A stretch of DNA of 5,975 nt from VGSZ01 sp044349155. Its GTDB lineage: Bacteria > Myxococcota > UBA727 > VGSZ01. Under the pieces are notes generated by a model. That model did no database searches. It had not been told where the DNA came from and saw only the letters and a program-made list of their open reading frames with translations. The position numbers and the translations under genes are program-made. The stretch covers positions 1-5,975 of the forward strand of contig JBIKRQ010000385.1 of NCBI GenBank assembly GCA_044349155.1, in the 5' to 3' direction. Positions 5,424-5,975 of the stretch are shown here, in pieces. How positions within the stretch are numbered: the stretch's first letter is position 1; each line of letters starts with the position of its first letter.

Positions 5424-5975
5424 TCAACGCGACTGCTGCCGCTGAAGCCGAGAAACCGCTTCACACTCGGCTCCGCTGAGGCTGAGCTGTCGCCCACATG
5501 CGACGACGCGCACGGATTCACTACACTGCACTGTGGGAATGCCATCGAGACGAAACGCACCATCCATGCGAGTGTATGGATCGAGCTTCTGCGGCCCTTC
5601 AAGCGTCACAATCTCTGCCGATGCACATCTATCACCGACAAGCGGATAGAAAAGCAAAATATAGCCGCGATGCCCAGCCGCGACACCGAAGGTCGAGCTG
5701 ATGGGCTGGAACTCCGACTCGTCTCTGGGTTCAAATTCTGGTTGTACGTAGCTGCGGGAAGCCGATTCGCGCTGAGGCGCCTTCTTCCTTGGGACGTTGT
5801 CGGCGCGAGAGGGAAGAGCTTGCGCGTCTGGAGGGCGTGTTTCGCCAGGCAGGTCGTCCGCTGCTGCAGCCATCAACGCCGCACCAATACCGAGAAAGAC
5901 GCCTGCGCTCAAAGCCCCGCCACCGAAGGTGCTGAGTGTGTCGATTGGATCTCGCACGAGAACCAAAGACAGCCC
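5424..5975 (-). CDS. Hypothetical membrane-anchored protein, 5' end outside the window
   Basis: The frame is open from the right edge and 183 residues are visible. A TTG at 5966 is a possible start, but nothing marks it, so the gene is probably cut by the window edge. Visible residues 12-39 form a Gly/Ala-rich hydrophobic segment (TLSTFGGGALSAGVFLGIGA) that could be the last membrane span. A polar Pro/Arg/Glu-rich linker follows (about 40-95). A compact C-terminal domain starts near GYILLFYPLVGDRC and has four cysteines (DRCAS, VQCSE, VACGR, AECEA) that could form two disulfides. I do not recognise the family. The DNA is less GC-rich than the kinase gene, suggesting a different history. The stop codon is followed by about 70 bp without a gene signal and then the structured element. 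Confidence 0.6.
   Translation of the reverse strand, partial: GLSLVLVRDPIDTLSTFGGGALSAGVFLGIGAALMAAAADDLPGETRPPDAQALPSRADNVPRKKAPQRESASRSYVQPEFEPRDESEFQPISSTFGVAAGHRGYILLFYPLVGDRCASAEIVTLEGPQKLDPYTRMDGAFRLDGIPTVQCSESVRVVACGRQLSLSGAECEAVSRLQRQQSR

Overview
The window is GC-rich. Every gene I can support reads right to left on the minus strand. The protein repertoire is a eukaryotic-like Ser/Thr kinase with an HRDVSPQNVL catalytic loop and a Pro/Val/Ala-rich tail, a PEGA-type envelope protein, and a lipoprotein with a Cys-rich head, a Glu-Gly linker and leucine-rich-like repeats. This is typical of Myxococcota and related former Deltaproteobacteria. That assignment is inferred from protein style only; no rRNA or marker gene is present.

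Layout in transcription order (right to left): (1) 5975-5424, the 3' part of a membrane-anchored hypothetical gene open to the window edge; (2) 5351-5235, a strongly structured element; (3) 5408-3774, a kinase-family gene whose C-lobe is complete but whose whole ATP-binding N-lobe is missing, with the structured element where the N-lobe should be; (4) 3777-3415, a small VOC/glyoxalase-fold protein overlapping the kinase stop by four bases (GTGA); (5) 3351-2434, a secreted PEGA-like protein with two C-terminal membrane segments; (6) 2437-740, a lipoprotein overlapping the previous gene by four bases (ATGA); (7) 727-613, a second copy of the structured element starting 12 bases after that stop codon; (8) 612-1, a second copy of the kinase C-lobe that is frameshifted, carries a 15-bp deletion and runs off the left edge.

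The main signal is the duplicated segment (1-727 and 4610-5351, about 97.5% identical by hand count). Its upstream homology stops within a base or two of the end of the structured element. In both places the element follows a different gene's stop codon. The element holds an 11-bp inverted repeat followed by a three-way-junction fold whose two inner hairpins have GAA triloops on the plus strand, including the exceptionally stable DNA mini-hairpin GCGAAGC. Of 18 substitutions between the copies, 15 fall in third codon positions and 16 are synonymous. The N-lobe-less reading frame therefore seems to have been under protein-level constraint before copy 1 broke.

The tight gene overlaps suggest that kinase and VOC are one translationally coupled pair and PEGA and lipoprotein another, perhaps in one operon with an envelope or signalling role. 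No substrate or pathway can be assigned.
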